From an uncultured Pseudomonadales bacterium (GTDB lineage Bacteria; Pseudomonadota; Gammaproteobacteria; Pseudomonadales; Cellvibrionaceae), in NCBI GenBank assembly GCA_947489425.1, contig CANLDL010000002.1, positions 1-64,000 of the forward strand: 64,000 bases of DNA. Direction: 5' to 3'. The notes below the pieces were generated by a model. It was not told the DNA's origin, searched no databases, and saw only the letters and a program-made list of their open reading frames with translations. Below, piece after piece: positions 26,619 through 36,252 of this stretch (position 1 is its first letter; every line of letters starts with the position of its first letter). The position numbers and the translations under genes are program-made.

Positions 26619-29600
26619 TTATCGCCTGCGCTGGCCATATTGCGATAGTAGAGCTCGCAGCTTAGCCGGCTTTACGGGTTTACGTAAAAGTTCAAATCCC
26701 GAGCTAGATACTACATCGGTTAAATCAGAATCCGTAGCAGCAGAGATAATGCACACGGGTACAGAGATCTCATCTCCAAAACGTTGTCGCCAAGAAGCGA
26801 TTAATTGCTCAGCGAGCACCACACCATTTGCCTTAACATTACCTAATTGATAATCCATTAATAAGACATCGGGCGGTGGTGCCGTCTGGGTATAACTAGT
26901 AATCTCATCAACACGGTCAAACAAACTCACATCGCAGTGCCAATGTTTTAGCAGCGTCGAAGTTGCCAATAAGTTTTGTGGGTCGTCATCCACATAAATA
27001 ACTCTTAGCTCTTTGAGTTGGTCTTGTGGTTTATTAACAAGTCCCTTAGCAGCCGCGTGCTGATTAATATCAATGACATTATCAACATCGCAGCTCATAA
27101 CAGGCACCTTAATCGAAAAACAGCTACCCTTACCCAATGTTGATCGGCAACGAATAGGGTGCTGTAACAAATCGCTAAAACGTTTTACCACTGACAAACC
27201 TAAACCAATTCCTGGGATATTATCCTGCTGCTGTTGGCGTTGACTGCGATAAAAGTCATCAAAAATGGCCGAGCGCTCTTGTTCGGAGATACCAACCCCA
27301 TTATCAAATACACACACCTCTACCAGCTGCTGTTGCTTGCCCTCTTTATCTTTTTCATAAAGGCGTCGACAACCCACTAAAACCTTACCCGTTTGTGTAT
27401 ATTTAACGGCATTAGAAATAAAGTTTTGTAAAATTCGCCGGAGGTAATGTTTATTGGAATGCACACTTACCGAGGTCTTACAGTAACGTATCTCAAGGTC
27501 ATCGGGGCGCTGTACCATTGCCTCACCCACTAAATTAGATAACATATGATGCAGGCTAAATGTTTCTAAATTAGGGGCTAATACTGCGCTCTCTAGTCGT
27601 GAAATTTCTAAAAGAGACGAAATAATAGATTCAGTATTTTGAATAGCACTTTTTAGTTGCCCAACTAAACCTGGGTTAAACTCATTACCATCCTGTAAAG
27701 CACTGGCATAAAGGTTAGCTGCATTGAGCGGCTGCATAATATCGTGACTGGCCAAGGCCAAAAACTTAGTCTTAGAGGCATTGGCATCATCGGCAATTCG
27801 CTTGGCTTCTCTTAGTTCGTTTTCTACTTGACCTCTGCGCTCGATCTCTTGCACAAGATCATGATTCATTTCTTCTATCTTTTCTGTTCTTTCTTCTACA
27901 CGTTTTTCAAGGTTAATATTAGCGTCTTCTAATTGCCGTTGAGCAATAATAAATTCGGTAATATCATCATAGGTAGTAACATAGCCCCCATTGGGTAATG
28001 GGCGCCCCTTAATTTCAATAATCATTTCATCACTATGGGAACGTACTACACGATATGCATTACCCGTCGACATAAGCGACAAGCGCTTACGAATAAGGTC
28101 ATCAACATTACCATCACCCAGCAAACCTCTTTCGCCATTAAAACGCATAATATCGGCCACATGCAAACCAACTTTTAGCATGCCTTCAGGGTAATCGAAC
28201 ATGGTTTCGTAACGGCGATTCCAGGCGATAAAATTTAAGTCTTCATCGACAACACTAATACCAGAGGATATATTTTCAAAAGAGGCAAACATAACCTCTT
28301 GGTTAAAACGCAGCGCTTTAGTAGTTTCACCAAATAAGTTAACGACATCTTCTACTGCCAGTTTTTGACCACTATTTAAACTGCTCAACATCGTTTGCGA
28401 TGAAGCAATACCAACAATACCTGCCAGCATTTTTTGCGATCGCTCAATTAAATTTATTTTATCCTTAGCATTTAAGCCATGCTTATATTCTTCAAATAAG
28501 TCATCTGTTATTTTTTGGCCTAAAAACTCCTTTAGCAAACCATGCAAGTCTTCTAAATTAATATATTGGTAAGGCTCATAACTGGTTTTTTCCATACTCG
28601 TAAACGCGATGGCCTGCACACGATCCGAGAAATTTTCATTTGATGTAATGGAGTACCAGCAATAAAAAATAATATTGGCACTTAGGCTAATTAATACACT
28701 GCGTGTAAAACTATCGCTAAAAGTTAAGCCAAATAATGTCTCGGGCTTTAACCATGTCAAACCAAACAAGCCGTTTTCAACTAAAAAAGGGCTAATCAAA
28801 CCAGTATTGACCAATAGTGGAATCATCAAGGTATAAAACCATAAGCTCATACCTACGATCAGGCCAGCATATAATCCATAGGCATTACCCTTACGCCAGT
28901 AAAGGCCAAATAACATGCCCGGTGCCAACTGAACAACTAAAGCAAAGGCAATTAAACCTATACTGGTTAATGCAACGTTTTCGGCTAAAATAATTTGATA
29001 CAGATAAGCACTCATTACCACTAATAAAACCGTTAAACGCCTTGCGATAATTAAACTTCGAGAGAAATCACTCGATTGGTTTTTTGCATTTCGCCTACTC
29101 ACTAGTAGCGGTAAAATTACATCATTACTAAACATCTGGCTAAGTGTAATGGTCGCCACAATAATCATTGCCGTTGCCGCCGAAAAGCCCCCTAAAAAAG
29201 CCAGTAGTGCAAGCCACGATAAATCTCTCGTTAAAGGCAAAGCGATTAAGTAGCTATCGCCATTTACTGCAAGCTCACCATAAAACAAGGTATTACCTAC
29301 GCTGGCGATCAACATTACGCAAACACTAATAATTAATAGGTAACTCACAAATAACCAGCGGGATTTTTTTAAATGATTTTTAGACAAGCACTCAACAAAA
29401 GTCACATGAAACATACGCGGTAAGCAAAAAATCGCACACATAGCCAATACAGTCTCAACAGCAAAACGCAGCCAAGAGGGATTATCAGCAAACACATAAT
29501 TGGCATCAAAAAAATCTGTTTTAAATACAGAGGTAGCAGGCTCTAAGGTATCGTCGGGTAACCAAGACAGTGCAAACAAAGCAATAACAACCAAAACAAC

Positions 29601-30191
29601 CACTTTAACAACAGACTCAAAAGCCACCGCGGACATTAAGCCCGAGTGATAACCCGACATATCCAAGCGTTTAGCGCCAAAAAGTAAGGAGAAAATAATC
29701 ATACTGATGGCAATTAAGAACGTCATATCCTGACTAGCCAAAAAATTACTGCCAACAGTCAATAACAAGGTATCGGAAACCGCTTTTAGCTGAAGAGAGA
29801 TATAAGGAATGATAGCTAGCAACACTACTAAGCTTACCGTGGCGGCAACACCTTGGCGCTTACCATAGCGAGAGGCAATAAAGTCGGCGATACTATGAAT
29901 ATGCTCTTGCTTGGTGACGTATCGAATACGTTCTAACAAAGGATAGCCGAGGGTAAACAATAAAATAGGGCCTAACAAAATGGGCAAAAAGCTCCAACCC
30001 TGTTCCGATGCGGTACCAACGAGTCCATAAAAGGTCCAAGACGTACAGTACACCCCCAAAGCCAGTGCATAAACAACGGGGTGGCGAACAATGCTGGACT
30101 CTGAAAATTGTTGACGGTCACCCCAACGGGCAAGACCAAATAAAAACACAATGTAGAGAAAAACCGCGAGAAAAACGATCGTAGGGGCCAT
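26619..30191 (-). CDS. Solute-symporter hybrid histidine kinase, CrbS/MxtR-like
   Basis: A 1190-residue sensor. N-terminal sodium:solute symporter module (about 1-500, 12-13 helices, with SWTFYGLVGTASEQGW), a linker of the STAC type (about 540-620), PAS (about 640-755, ISVVDEDLNFIAWNRRYE), coiled coil (about 755-805), HisKA with phospho-His near 814 (LASHDIMQPLNAAN), HATPase (FISNAVKYTQTGK; GIGLGLSVVKRFS) and a C-terminal receiver with Asp near 1110 (LLMDYQLG). Homologues sense acetate or other carboxylates, possibly by transporting them. Its likely partner is the LuxR regulator on the opposite strand. Confidence 0.93.
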   Translation of the reverse strand: MAPTIVFLAVFLYIVFLFGLARWGDRQQFSESSIVRHPVVYALALGVYCTSWTFYGLVGTASEQGWSFLPILLGPILLFTLGYPLLERIRYVTKQEHIHSIADFIASRYGKRQGVAATVSLVVLLAIIPYISLQLKAVSDTLLLTVGSNFLASQDMTFLIAISMIIFSLLFGAKRLDMSGYHSGLMSAVAFESVVKVVVLVVIALFALSWLPDDTLEPATSVFKTDFFDANYVFADNPSWLRFAVETVLAMCAIFCLPRMFHVTFVECLSKNHLKKSRWLFVSYLLIISVCVMLIASVGNTLFYGELAVNGDSYLIALPLTRDLSWLALLAFLGGFSAATAMIIVATITLSQMFSNDVILPLLVSRRNAKNQSSDFSRSLIIARRLTVLLVVMSAYLYQIILAENVALTSIGLIAFALVVQLAPGMLFGLYWRKGNAYGLYAGLIVGMSLWFYTLMIPLLVNTGLISPFLVENGLFGLTWLKPETLFGLTFSDSFTRSVLISLSANIIFYCWYSITSNENFSDRVQAIAFTSMEKTSYEPYQYINLEDLHGLLKEFLGQKITDDLFEEYKHGLNAKDKINLIERSQKMLAGIVGIASSQTMLSSLNSGQKLAVEDVVNLFGETTKALRFNQEVMFASFENISSGISVVDEDLNFIAWNRRYETMFDYPEGMLKVGLHVADIMRFNGERGLLGDGNVDDLIRKRLSLMSTGNAYRVVRSHSDEMIIEIKGRPLPNGGYVTTYDDITEFIIAQRQLEDANINLEKRVEERTEKIEEMNHDLVQEIERRGQVENELREAKRIADDANASKTKFLALASHDIMQPLNAANLYASALQDGNEFNPGLVGQLKSAIQNTESIISSLLEISRLESAVLAPNLETFSLHHMLSNLVGEAMVQRPDDLEIRYCKTSVSVHSNKHYLRRILQNFISNAVKYTQTGKVLVGCRRLYEKDKEGKQQQLVEVCVFDNGVGISEQERSAIFDDFYRSQRQQQQDNIPGIGLGLSVVKRFSDLLQHPIRCRSTLGKGSCFSIKVPVMSCDVDNVIDINQHAAAKGLVNKPQDQLKELRVIYVDDDPQNLLATSTLLKHWHCDVSLFDRVDEITSYTQTAPPPDVLLMDYQLGNVKANGVVLAEQLIASWRQRFGDEISVPVCIISAATDSDLTDVVSSSGFELLRKPVKPAKLRALLSQYGQRRR

Positions 30192-30497
30192 ATTGCTTTT
30201 GCCTAGCTAAATAGATACAGAGACTTATTAATAGGCCTCATATGTTTATACGTATAATTTTTATGCGACCAACTTTATCATTATCTGGGCAAGGCCACCA
30301 ATATTGGTTTTTAGGCCCTGTTAATATTAATAACGACACAAGTCATACGTATAATATGTTGGACATATAAAAAGTGTTTATTATCAATTTATGGCTTAAT
30401 ACTATATAGTTTGCTGCCTTTATATTGACCTTCTAGTCGATATTTTTATATTCCATATTCTCATTAACCGCTATCAAAGCAATAGAAGGAGATTAAA
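30192..30497. other. Gene-free divergent promoter region
   Basis: About 306 bp between the divergent kinase and tpx genes. It is AT-rich and contains the palindrome TATACGTATA at 30247-30256 and a related TACGTATAAT at 30349-30358. Nothing else is recognised. Confidence 0.4.
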
Positions 30498-30995
30498 ATG
30501 GCCACAGTAACATTGAGAGGCACACCCGTTGAAACCTCTGGTGATTTACCAGCAGTAGGTTCACAAGCACCCGACTTTACTTTAGTAACACAAGACTTAA
30601 GTGAGACATCGTTAGCAGACTACAAAGGTAAGCGTGTTGTGCTTAATATCTTCCCGAGTATCGATACCCCTACCTGCCAACAGTCTGTACGCTCCTTTAA
30701 CGAAAAAGCCGCATCACTGGATAATACTGTTGTGCTATGCGTATCGCCAGATTTACCCTTTGCTCAAGCACGCTTTTGTGGCGCCGAGAATATAGAAAGC
30801 GTAGCAACAGCGTCAAACTTTCGCTCGCCAGATTTTGGCCAAGCTTACGGTACTACGTTTACCTCTGGTCCATTAATGGGCCTATTAGCGCGTGCGGTTG
30901 TAGTCATAGATGCCGATGGTAAGGTCGCTCATAATGAGTTGGTTCCTGAGATAGCACAAGAGCCTAACTACGATGGCGCATTAGCCGCTTTATAA
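30498..30995 (+). CDS. tpx: Thiol peroxidase (Tpx), atypical 2-Cys peroxiredoxin
   Basis: Periplasm/cytoplasm-type thiol peroxidase that reduces H2O2 and alkyl hydroperoxides with thioredoxin. A 165-residue peroxiredoxin fold with peroxidatic Cys in [17 protein letters not shown] (about residue 60) and resolving Cys in [13 protein letters not shown] (about residue 94). RBS AAGGAG lies 7 bp upstream of the ATG. It is monocistronic with a hairpin after it. Confidence 0.97.
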   Translation: MATVTLRGTPVETSGDLPAVGSQAPDFTLVTQDLSETSLADYKGKRVVLNIFPSIDTPTCQQSVRSFNEKAASLDNTVVLCVSPDLPFAQARFCGAENIESVATASNFRSPDFGQAYGTTFTSGPLMGLLARAVVVIDADGKVAHNELVPEIAQEPNYDGALAAL

Positions 30996-31013
30996 GCTTC
31001 ATGCTAACCAGTA

Positions 31014-31041
31014 CAAGTGAATAATATCAATTATTCACTTG
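31014..31041 (+). terminator. Terminator after tpx
   Basis: Perfect 12-bp stem CAAGTGAATAAT/ATTATTCACTTG with loop ATCA, followed by TCTACTTTT. AT-rich, with a moderate T tail, 18 bp past the tpx stop. Confidence 0.65.
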
Positions 31042-31190
31042 TCTACTTTTAGCCCACAATCTGCATAAAACCCAGCGCAAATTTCGATAAAAGTATTGAA
31101 TATCCAGTGTTTTTATCTAAATTATGATAGTCTAAAAACTGATCAAGCAATCAATATTAATACGCTTAAAATCGATTAAGAACACACATC

Positions 31191-34100
31191 ATGATACCCC
31201 AAATCAACGAGACCTCATCCACTCAAGCGTTATATATGGCTTTTGCCAGCGCACTTAAGTCCACTGACTTTACCGGTGAGGTTTGTATGGATTACGCCAA
31301 TCGTACGGTATTGGCTACCGACAATTCCATTTACCAAATACTACCTCAAGGCGTTGTCTACCCTAAAGATGATAACGACCTTATTATTTTAACTACTCTT
31401 ACTCATAGGGATGAATTTAAAAAAATCATCCTTAGCCCTCGCGGTGGTGGCACAGGAACTAACGGGCAATCACTCAGTGATGGCATTATTGTCGATACCT
31501 CTAAGCACATGAACAATATCTTGGAGATCAACACTGAGGAAGGTTGGGCACGCGTACAATGCGGTGTTGTTAAAGACCAGCTCAATGCAGCTATCCAACC
31601 TCACGGTTACTTTTTTGCACCCGAGTTATCGACCAGCAACCGTGCCACTATTGGCGGCATGATTAATACCGATGCCTCAGGACAAGGCTCTTGCTCCTAT
31701 GGTAAAACACGCGATCATGTACTGGCACTTAAAACCGTATTAATGGATGGTAGCGTGCTCGACACACAAGCCATTGATGAAACAACACTCAAACAGGAAC
31801 AAGCGGCAGACTCTTTAGCTGCCCGTATTTATCAACTCGTTGATGAGATTGATACTAACCATAAAGAAGAAATTCGCGAAACATTTCCTAAGCTCAACCG
31901 ATGCTTAACTGGCTATGACCTTGCTCATATTCGTGATGAGAATAACCAATTTAACTTAAACAGTATTTTATGTGGCAGTGAAGGCACCCTAGGTTTTATT
32001 AGCGAGGCAAAACTTAACCTGTTACGTATTCCTAAAAAAACAGCGCTGGTGAACTTATCCTACGATAATTTTAATGCTGCCCTGCGCGACGCCAATACTA
32101 TTATGGCCGCAGGCCCTACCTCTATCGAGACAATCGATTCGCGCGTACTTAATTTGGCTAAGGGGGATATTGTTTGGGACGCTATTGCAGAGTTCTTTCC
32201 GGAAGGTAACACCGATGATAGTAAAGTGGTTGAGGGCGTTAATTTTGTTGAATATACCGCCAATACCACCGAAGAATTAGAAGCCGCTATGGCGCCTTTA
32301 CTCAAGGTGCTCAATGGCGACAACGCGATTAGCCATGCCTATACCATTGCCTGGAATGACGATGTTAAAAAAATATGGGGCATGCGTAAAAAAGCCGTTG
32401 GGCTATTAGGTAATACCGACGGCGAAGCACGACCAATGGCCTTTGTAGAAGACACCGCGGTACCGCCTGAGCACCTCGCTGACTTTATTGTTGAGTTTCG
32501 TGCACTACTAGATTCTCACAATTTGCAATACGGTATGTTTGGTCATGTGGATGCAGGGGTACTACACGTGCGTCCTATACTGGATATGAAAAATAGCCAA
32601 GACGAAAAACTCATTCGCGAAATTACCGATCAAGTCGTTGAGCTTACTCACAAATACGGCGGCCTATTATGGGGCGAGCACGGTAAAGGCTTACGCTCAG
32701 AATATGCAATCAAATTTTTTGGTAGCCTTTATCCGTTACTGCAAAAAATTAAACAAACCTTTGACCCACACAACCAATTAAACCCCGGAAAAATTGCAAC
32801 GCCCAATGAGACCATTCCACTTTTTAAAATAGACGAGGTCAAAACTCGCGGCCAATACGATAAAACTATCTCAAGCGATAACTGGCAAGGGTATCGTGAA
32901 GGTATGTTTTGTAATGGTAATGGCGCCTGCCATAATTGGGATCCAAAGGATGCTATGTGCCCATCTTGGAAAGGTACTCGCCTGCGTACACATACGCCTA
33001 AAGGCCGAGCATCACTAATTCGCGAATGGCTACGACAACTCGATAAAAAAGACACCAATACTCAAGTTGAAGCACAAAAAATTCATGAGCAAACAGGCTT
33101 ACAAAAATTAACTCATATACCTGCAAAAATTAAAAATACACTGGCTAAAAAATCAGGCGAGTACGACTTCTCCCACGAAGTACACGAGTCAATGATGGCT
33201 TGCCTTGCCTGTAAATCTTGCACCGGCTCCTGCCCTATTAAAGTTGATGTGCCTGAGTTTCGATCAAAGTTTTTAGAACTATATTACGGCCGTTATTTAC
33301 GCCCGATTAAGGACTACTTTGTGGGTTCTTTAGAACAAACCTTACCGCTAATGGCTAAGTTTCCACGTGTGTATAACTTTTCCATGAAGATGGGGCTAAA
33401 TTATTTCATGGATAAAGCACTAGGCATGAGTGACAGCCCATTGCTTTCGACGATTAATTTTGATCGTGAGCTACGCGAGCGCGACGTGTACTCTACCGAG
33501 AGTGTGTATTTTAAAACACTTAACGAGCAAGACAAAAATCGTTCAGTGATTATTGTGCTCGATGCCTTTACACGCTTTTTTGAAACAGAGCTTGTACTCG
33601 ACACCATCGACTTAATTCGTAAACTTGGATTTATACCTTGGATGACACCTTTTCAAGCCAACGGCAAGCCTCTACATGTGCACGGCTTTCGTAAAGAGTT
33701 TACACAAATCGCACAGGCAAGTAGTAAGAAGCTAAACAACCTCGCTAAAACAGGTATACCATTAATTGGTATAGAGCCATCGATGACATTGGCTTATCGC
33801 GCCGAATACACCAAAGTACTCGATAACGCACCCAATGTACTACTTATACAAGAGTGGCTAGCAACACAGGAGCTGCATCATACTACTAAGCCAAACACCG
33901 AGCCTAAAACTTACCATCTGTTAGCCCACTGTACTGAAAAAACTAACGCAGCCCCGGCCATAAAAGACTGGCGAGTTATTTTTGAAAAGCTAGGACATAA
34001 ATTAGAGGTCATTAATGTAGGCTGCTGTGGTATGGCAGGAACATACGGGCACGAAACAGCAAACCTTGAAACCTCTAAAAAGATTTACTCGCTGTCTTGG

Positions 34101-34226
34101 GAGCAGATCATTAATAATAAAAACTACGAAGGTAGCTTGGTGGCCACAGGATTCTCCTGCAGAAGTCAGGTAAAACGCATAGATGATCAGCGTATACCTA
34201 ACCCGATAACTGCATTACTTAATTAA
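31191..34226 (+). CDS. YdiJ-like FAD/4Fe-4S D-2-hydroxyacid dehydrogenase
   Basis: A 1011-residue flavoprotein like E. coli YdiJ, reported as a D-2-hydroxyglutarate dehydrogenase. FAD-binding domain (about 45-270, RGGGTGTNGQSLSDGIIVD), FAD oxidase C domain (about 270-545, FGHVDAGVLHVRP, LLWGEHGKGLRSE, QLNPGKI), then an Fe-S ferredoxin region with the cluster CLACKSCTGSCP near 665-680, and a C-terminal cysteine-rich domain with VGCCGMAGTYGHE. It likely removes D-2-hydroxyglutarate formed by SerA. It stands alone, with an FMN reductase converging on it. Confidence 0.9.
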   Translation: MIPQINETSSTQALYMAFASALKSTDFTGEVCMDYANRTVLATDNSIYQILPQGVVYPKDDNDLIILTTLTHRDEFKKIILSPRGGGTGTNGQSLSDGIIVDTSKHMNNILEINTEEGWARVQCGVVKDQLNAAIQPHGYFFAPELSTSNRATIGGMINTDASGQGSCSYGKTRDHVLALKTVLMDGSVLDTQAIDETTLKQEQAADSLAARIYQLVDEIDTNHKEEIRETFPKLNRCLTGYDLAHIRDENNQFNLNSILCGSEGTLGFISEAKLNLLRIPKKTALVNLSYDNFNAALRDANTIMAAGPTSIETIDSRVLNLAKGDIVWDAIAEFFPEGNTDDSKVVEGVNFVEYTANTTEELEAAMAPLLKVLNGDNAISHAYTIAWNDDVKKIWGMRKKAVGLLGNTDGEARPMAFVEDTAVPPEHLADFIVEFRALLDSHNLQYGMFGHVDAGVLHVRPILDMKNSQDEKLIREITDQVVELTHKYGGLLWGEHGKGLRSEYAIKFFGSLYPLLQKIKQTFDPHNQLNPGKIATPNETIPLFKIDEVKTRGQYDKTISSDNWQGYREGMFCNGNGACHNWDPKDAMCPSWKGTRLRTHTPKGRASLIREWLRQLDKKDTNTQVEAQKIHEQTGLQKLTHIPAKIKNTLAKKSGEYDFSHEVHESMMACLACKSCTGSCPIKVDVPEFRSKFLELYYGRYLRPIKDYFVGSLEQTLPLMAKFPRVYNFSMKMGLNYFMDKALGMSDSPLLSTINFDRELRERDVYSTESVYFKTLNEQDKNRSVIIVLDAFTRFFETELVLDTIDLIRKLGFIPWMTPFQANGKPLHVHGFRKEFTQIAQASSKKLNNLAKTGIPLIGIEPSMTLAYRAEYTKVLDNAPNVLLIQEWLATQELHHTTKPNTEPKTYHLLAHCTEKTNAAPAIKDWRVIFEKLGHKLEVINVGCCGMAGTYGHETANLETSKKIYSLSWEQIINNKNYEGSLVATGFSCRSQVKRIDDQRIPNPITALLN

Positions 34227-34251
34227 ATAAAAAGTTGGCTAAGAAATAAAC

Positions 34252-34821
34252 CTATTTTTTCATTAACTCTTGGGTTAAAGCACTACCTAAACCCATGACT
34301 CTAGTTTGTGTTTCTTCGTCATTTAAAGAGCCAGCTTCATTAAATGCCTGGTAAGCATTAGGTACCGCTTGCTGGCCCGGTAATACAGTAACACCAAGGT
34401 TACTTAGTAGTAAGCGTACAAAGACTAAACCACGCATGCCCCCTAAACCACCTGGCGAGGTTGCCATAATCGCGGCATATTTATTAGCAAAGGGTGGCTC
34501 CGACTTAATATCAGGCCCAAAGGGGCGCGTCGCCCAATCGATGGCGTTTTTTAACAGCGGCGAGAAGGCACTGTTATACTCTGGCGATGCAATTAATAAA
34601 CCGTCGTGATCAATCAATAGCTGTTTAAATTGCTTGGCAGCCTCTGGCATGCCCTCGCTCGCCTCTAGGTCTTCATCAAAAATAGGCATGGGGTAGTCTG
34701 CCAAATTAATTACGGTGACTTCTGCGCCAGCATCGGCTGCACCTTTGGCTGCAATAGTGACTAATTGCTGATTAAAAGATTTTTTACGTCCGCTTCCCGA
34801 AAAAGCCAATATTTTTGTCAT
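34252..34821 (-). CDS. NADPH-dependent FMN reductase family protein
   Basis: A 189-residue flavodoxin-like protein with the FMN loop FSGSGRKKSFNQQL at the N-terminus, SPEYNSAFSPLLKNAIDW in the middle, and ATSPGGLGGMRG. Members reduce FMN or quinones, azo dyes or chromate with NAD(P)H; substrate unknown. It is co-directional with tilS upstream (38-bp gap), so possibly co-transcribed. Confidence 0.9.
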   Translation of the reverse strand: MTKILAFSGSGRKKSFNQQLVTIAAKGAADAGAEVTVINLADYPMPIFDEDLEASEGMPEAAKQFKQLLIDHDGLLIASPEYNSAFSPLLKNAIDWATRPFGPDIKSEPPFANKYAAIMATSPGGLGGMRGLVFVRLLLSNLGVTVLPGQQAVPNAYQAFNEAGSLNDEETQTRVMGLGSALTQELMKK

Positions 34822-34858
34822 AACCCGTTCCTTTCAATAGATAACTTAATAAATAGTG

Positions 34859-36205
34859 TTATAACTGCCAGCTAAATGTATCTGGCGTTATCTCTGTGAG
34901 TGCGTCTTCATTTTTACATACCCATAAATCACCCACTGCAACTAGATCGTCTTTATAGTAGATAAGCGGCACGCGATCGCGCAGCCAAGTCTCTAACTGG
35001 TATTCTTGCAGTAGTTTTTTAACAGTTTGCGAATGTGCCCGACCCATTGGTGTACAACGCTCACCGCCTTTTCTCCAGCGAATAGATAAGTTTTGTATCG
35101 ATATACTATTAGGTAACAAACAAGCATTAACAACTAGCCGGCCAGCAATACCTAAATCTGCGATTATTAAACTATTATTTTCACTAAAGAGTACATCAGT
35201 ATCTGGCGCAGTAAATTTTTTAAGCGAAGGCATAATGTAAAAACGCCCATTAAATTGGCGGCATTCGCAATTGCCCCATGAGACAACTGCCGAGCTTAGC
35301 TGCGCACTCGTACTAAAAAACTGCGACTCTACTTGTAGTAATTGATCACCACTCGGCGTTGCAAAGCCTTTTTGCTCGCACCAATAACGCAGTAAATTTT
35401 TGATTCGCGGATTAGTCAGTGCAGCACACAATTTATAATCCGCACTGTAACCATAGCGCTCGTCTCGCTCATCAATATTTTGCAAGTCTATGATGGCTAA
35501 ATCATCGAGTAAGTGTTGCGCCTCGCTAAGGTGCGAGCTTGCTGTACTAAACTGTTTAAGTGCCTGTGGCCACCTAGAGAGCAATGCAGGTATGGGTTCA
35601 TGACGCAAAAAATTACGATCAAAATCGAGTGATGAATTACTGTCGTCTTCCACCCAGGACAAATCATATTCTTTAGCGTAGGCTTCCAAATCTTCCTTAC
35701 TAAAATTGAGCAGAGGCCGCCACAGTACTCCAGAGTCGGGCTTATCATTTAAGCACCGCTCTTCGCGCATAGCCGCCAAGCCCAAAACGCCTGCGCCACG
35801 CATTAAGCGCAACATAAAAGTCTCGGCCTGATCGTTACTGTGATGTGCAACTAATAAAATATCGTCTTGTTTTACATACTGCTCAAACACTCGATAACGT
35901 GCATCTCTGGCAGCAGCCTCGACACCTTTACCATCGGTTTGTACCTCAACGGTCTCGGATATAAACTCAACACCCAGATCCTCAGCAATATTTTGGCAAT
36001 GCTCCTCCCAAGCATCAGCATATCCAGATAGCTGATGATTAATATGCAACGCAGTTATTTCACGAGAGGAAGCCAATGTTTGATTTGCTTTGGCAATAAG
36101 GTGCAATAATACCGTTGAGTCCAAGCCACCACTAAAAGCCACCACCAAGCGCCCTTTAATCACGCGGTGAGTTAGTGCTTGCTGAACAAAAGATTCAAGT
36201 GACAT
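34859..36205 (-). CDS. tilS: tRNA(Ile)-lysidine synthase
   Basis: Modifies C34 of the CAU-anticodon tRNA-Ile to lysidine with ATP; essential for AUA decoding. PP-loop SGGLDST at residues 25-31, then an N-type ATP pyrophosphatase domain with HHSNDQAETFMLRLMRGAG, a linker domain, and the C-terminal TilS domain (RWRKGGERCTPMGRAHSQTVKKLLQE). 448 residues is normal for the proteobacterial long form. It is divergent from the S9 peptidase. Confidence 0.96.
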   Translation of the reverse strand: MSLESFVQQALTHRVIKGRLVVAFSGGLDSTVLLHLIAKANQTLASSREITALHINHQLSGYADAWEEHCQNIAEDLGVEFISETVEVQTDGKGVEAAARDARYRVFEQYVKQDDILLVAHHSNDQAETFMLRLMRGAGVLGLAAMREERCLNDKPDSGVLWRPLLNFSKEDLEAYAKEYDLSWVEDDSNSSLDFDRNFLRHEPIPALLSRWPQALKQFSTASSHLSEAQHLLDDLAIIDLQNIDERDERYGYSADYKLCAALTNPRIKNLLRYWCEQKGFATPSGDQLLQVESQFFSTSAQLSSAVVSWGNCECRQFNGRFYIMPSLKKFTAPDTDVLFSENNSLIIADLGIAGRLVVNACLLPNSISIQNLSIRWRKGGERCTPMGRAHSQTVKKLLQEYQLETWLRDRVPLIYYKDDLVAVGDLWVCKNEDALTEITPDTFSWQL

Positions 36206-36252
36206 AATTCGGCTATCAAAATAAATTTATACTAAAAGATTAAACAAGCTCT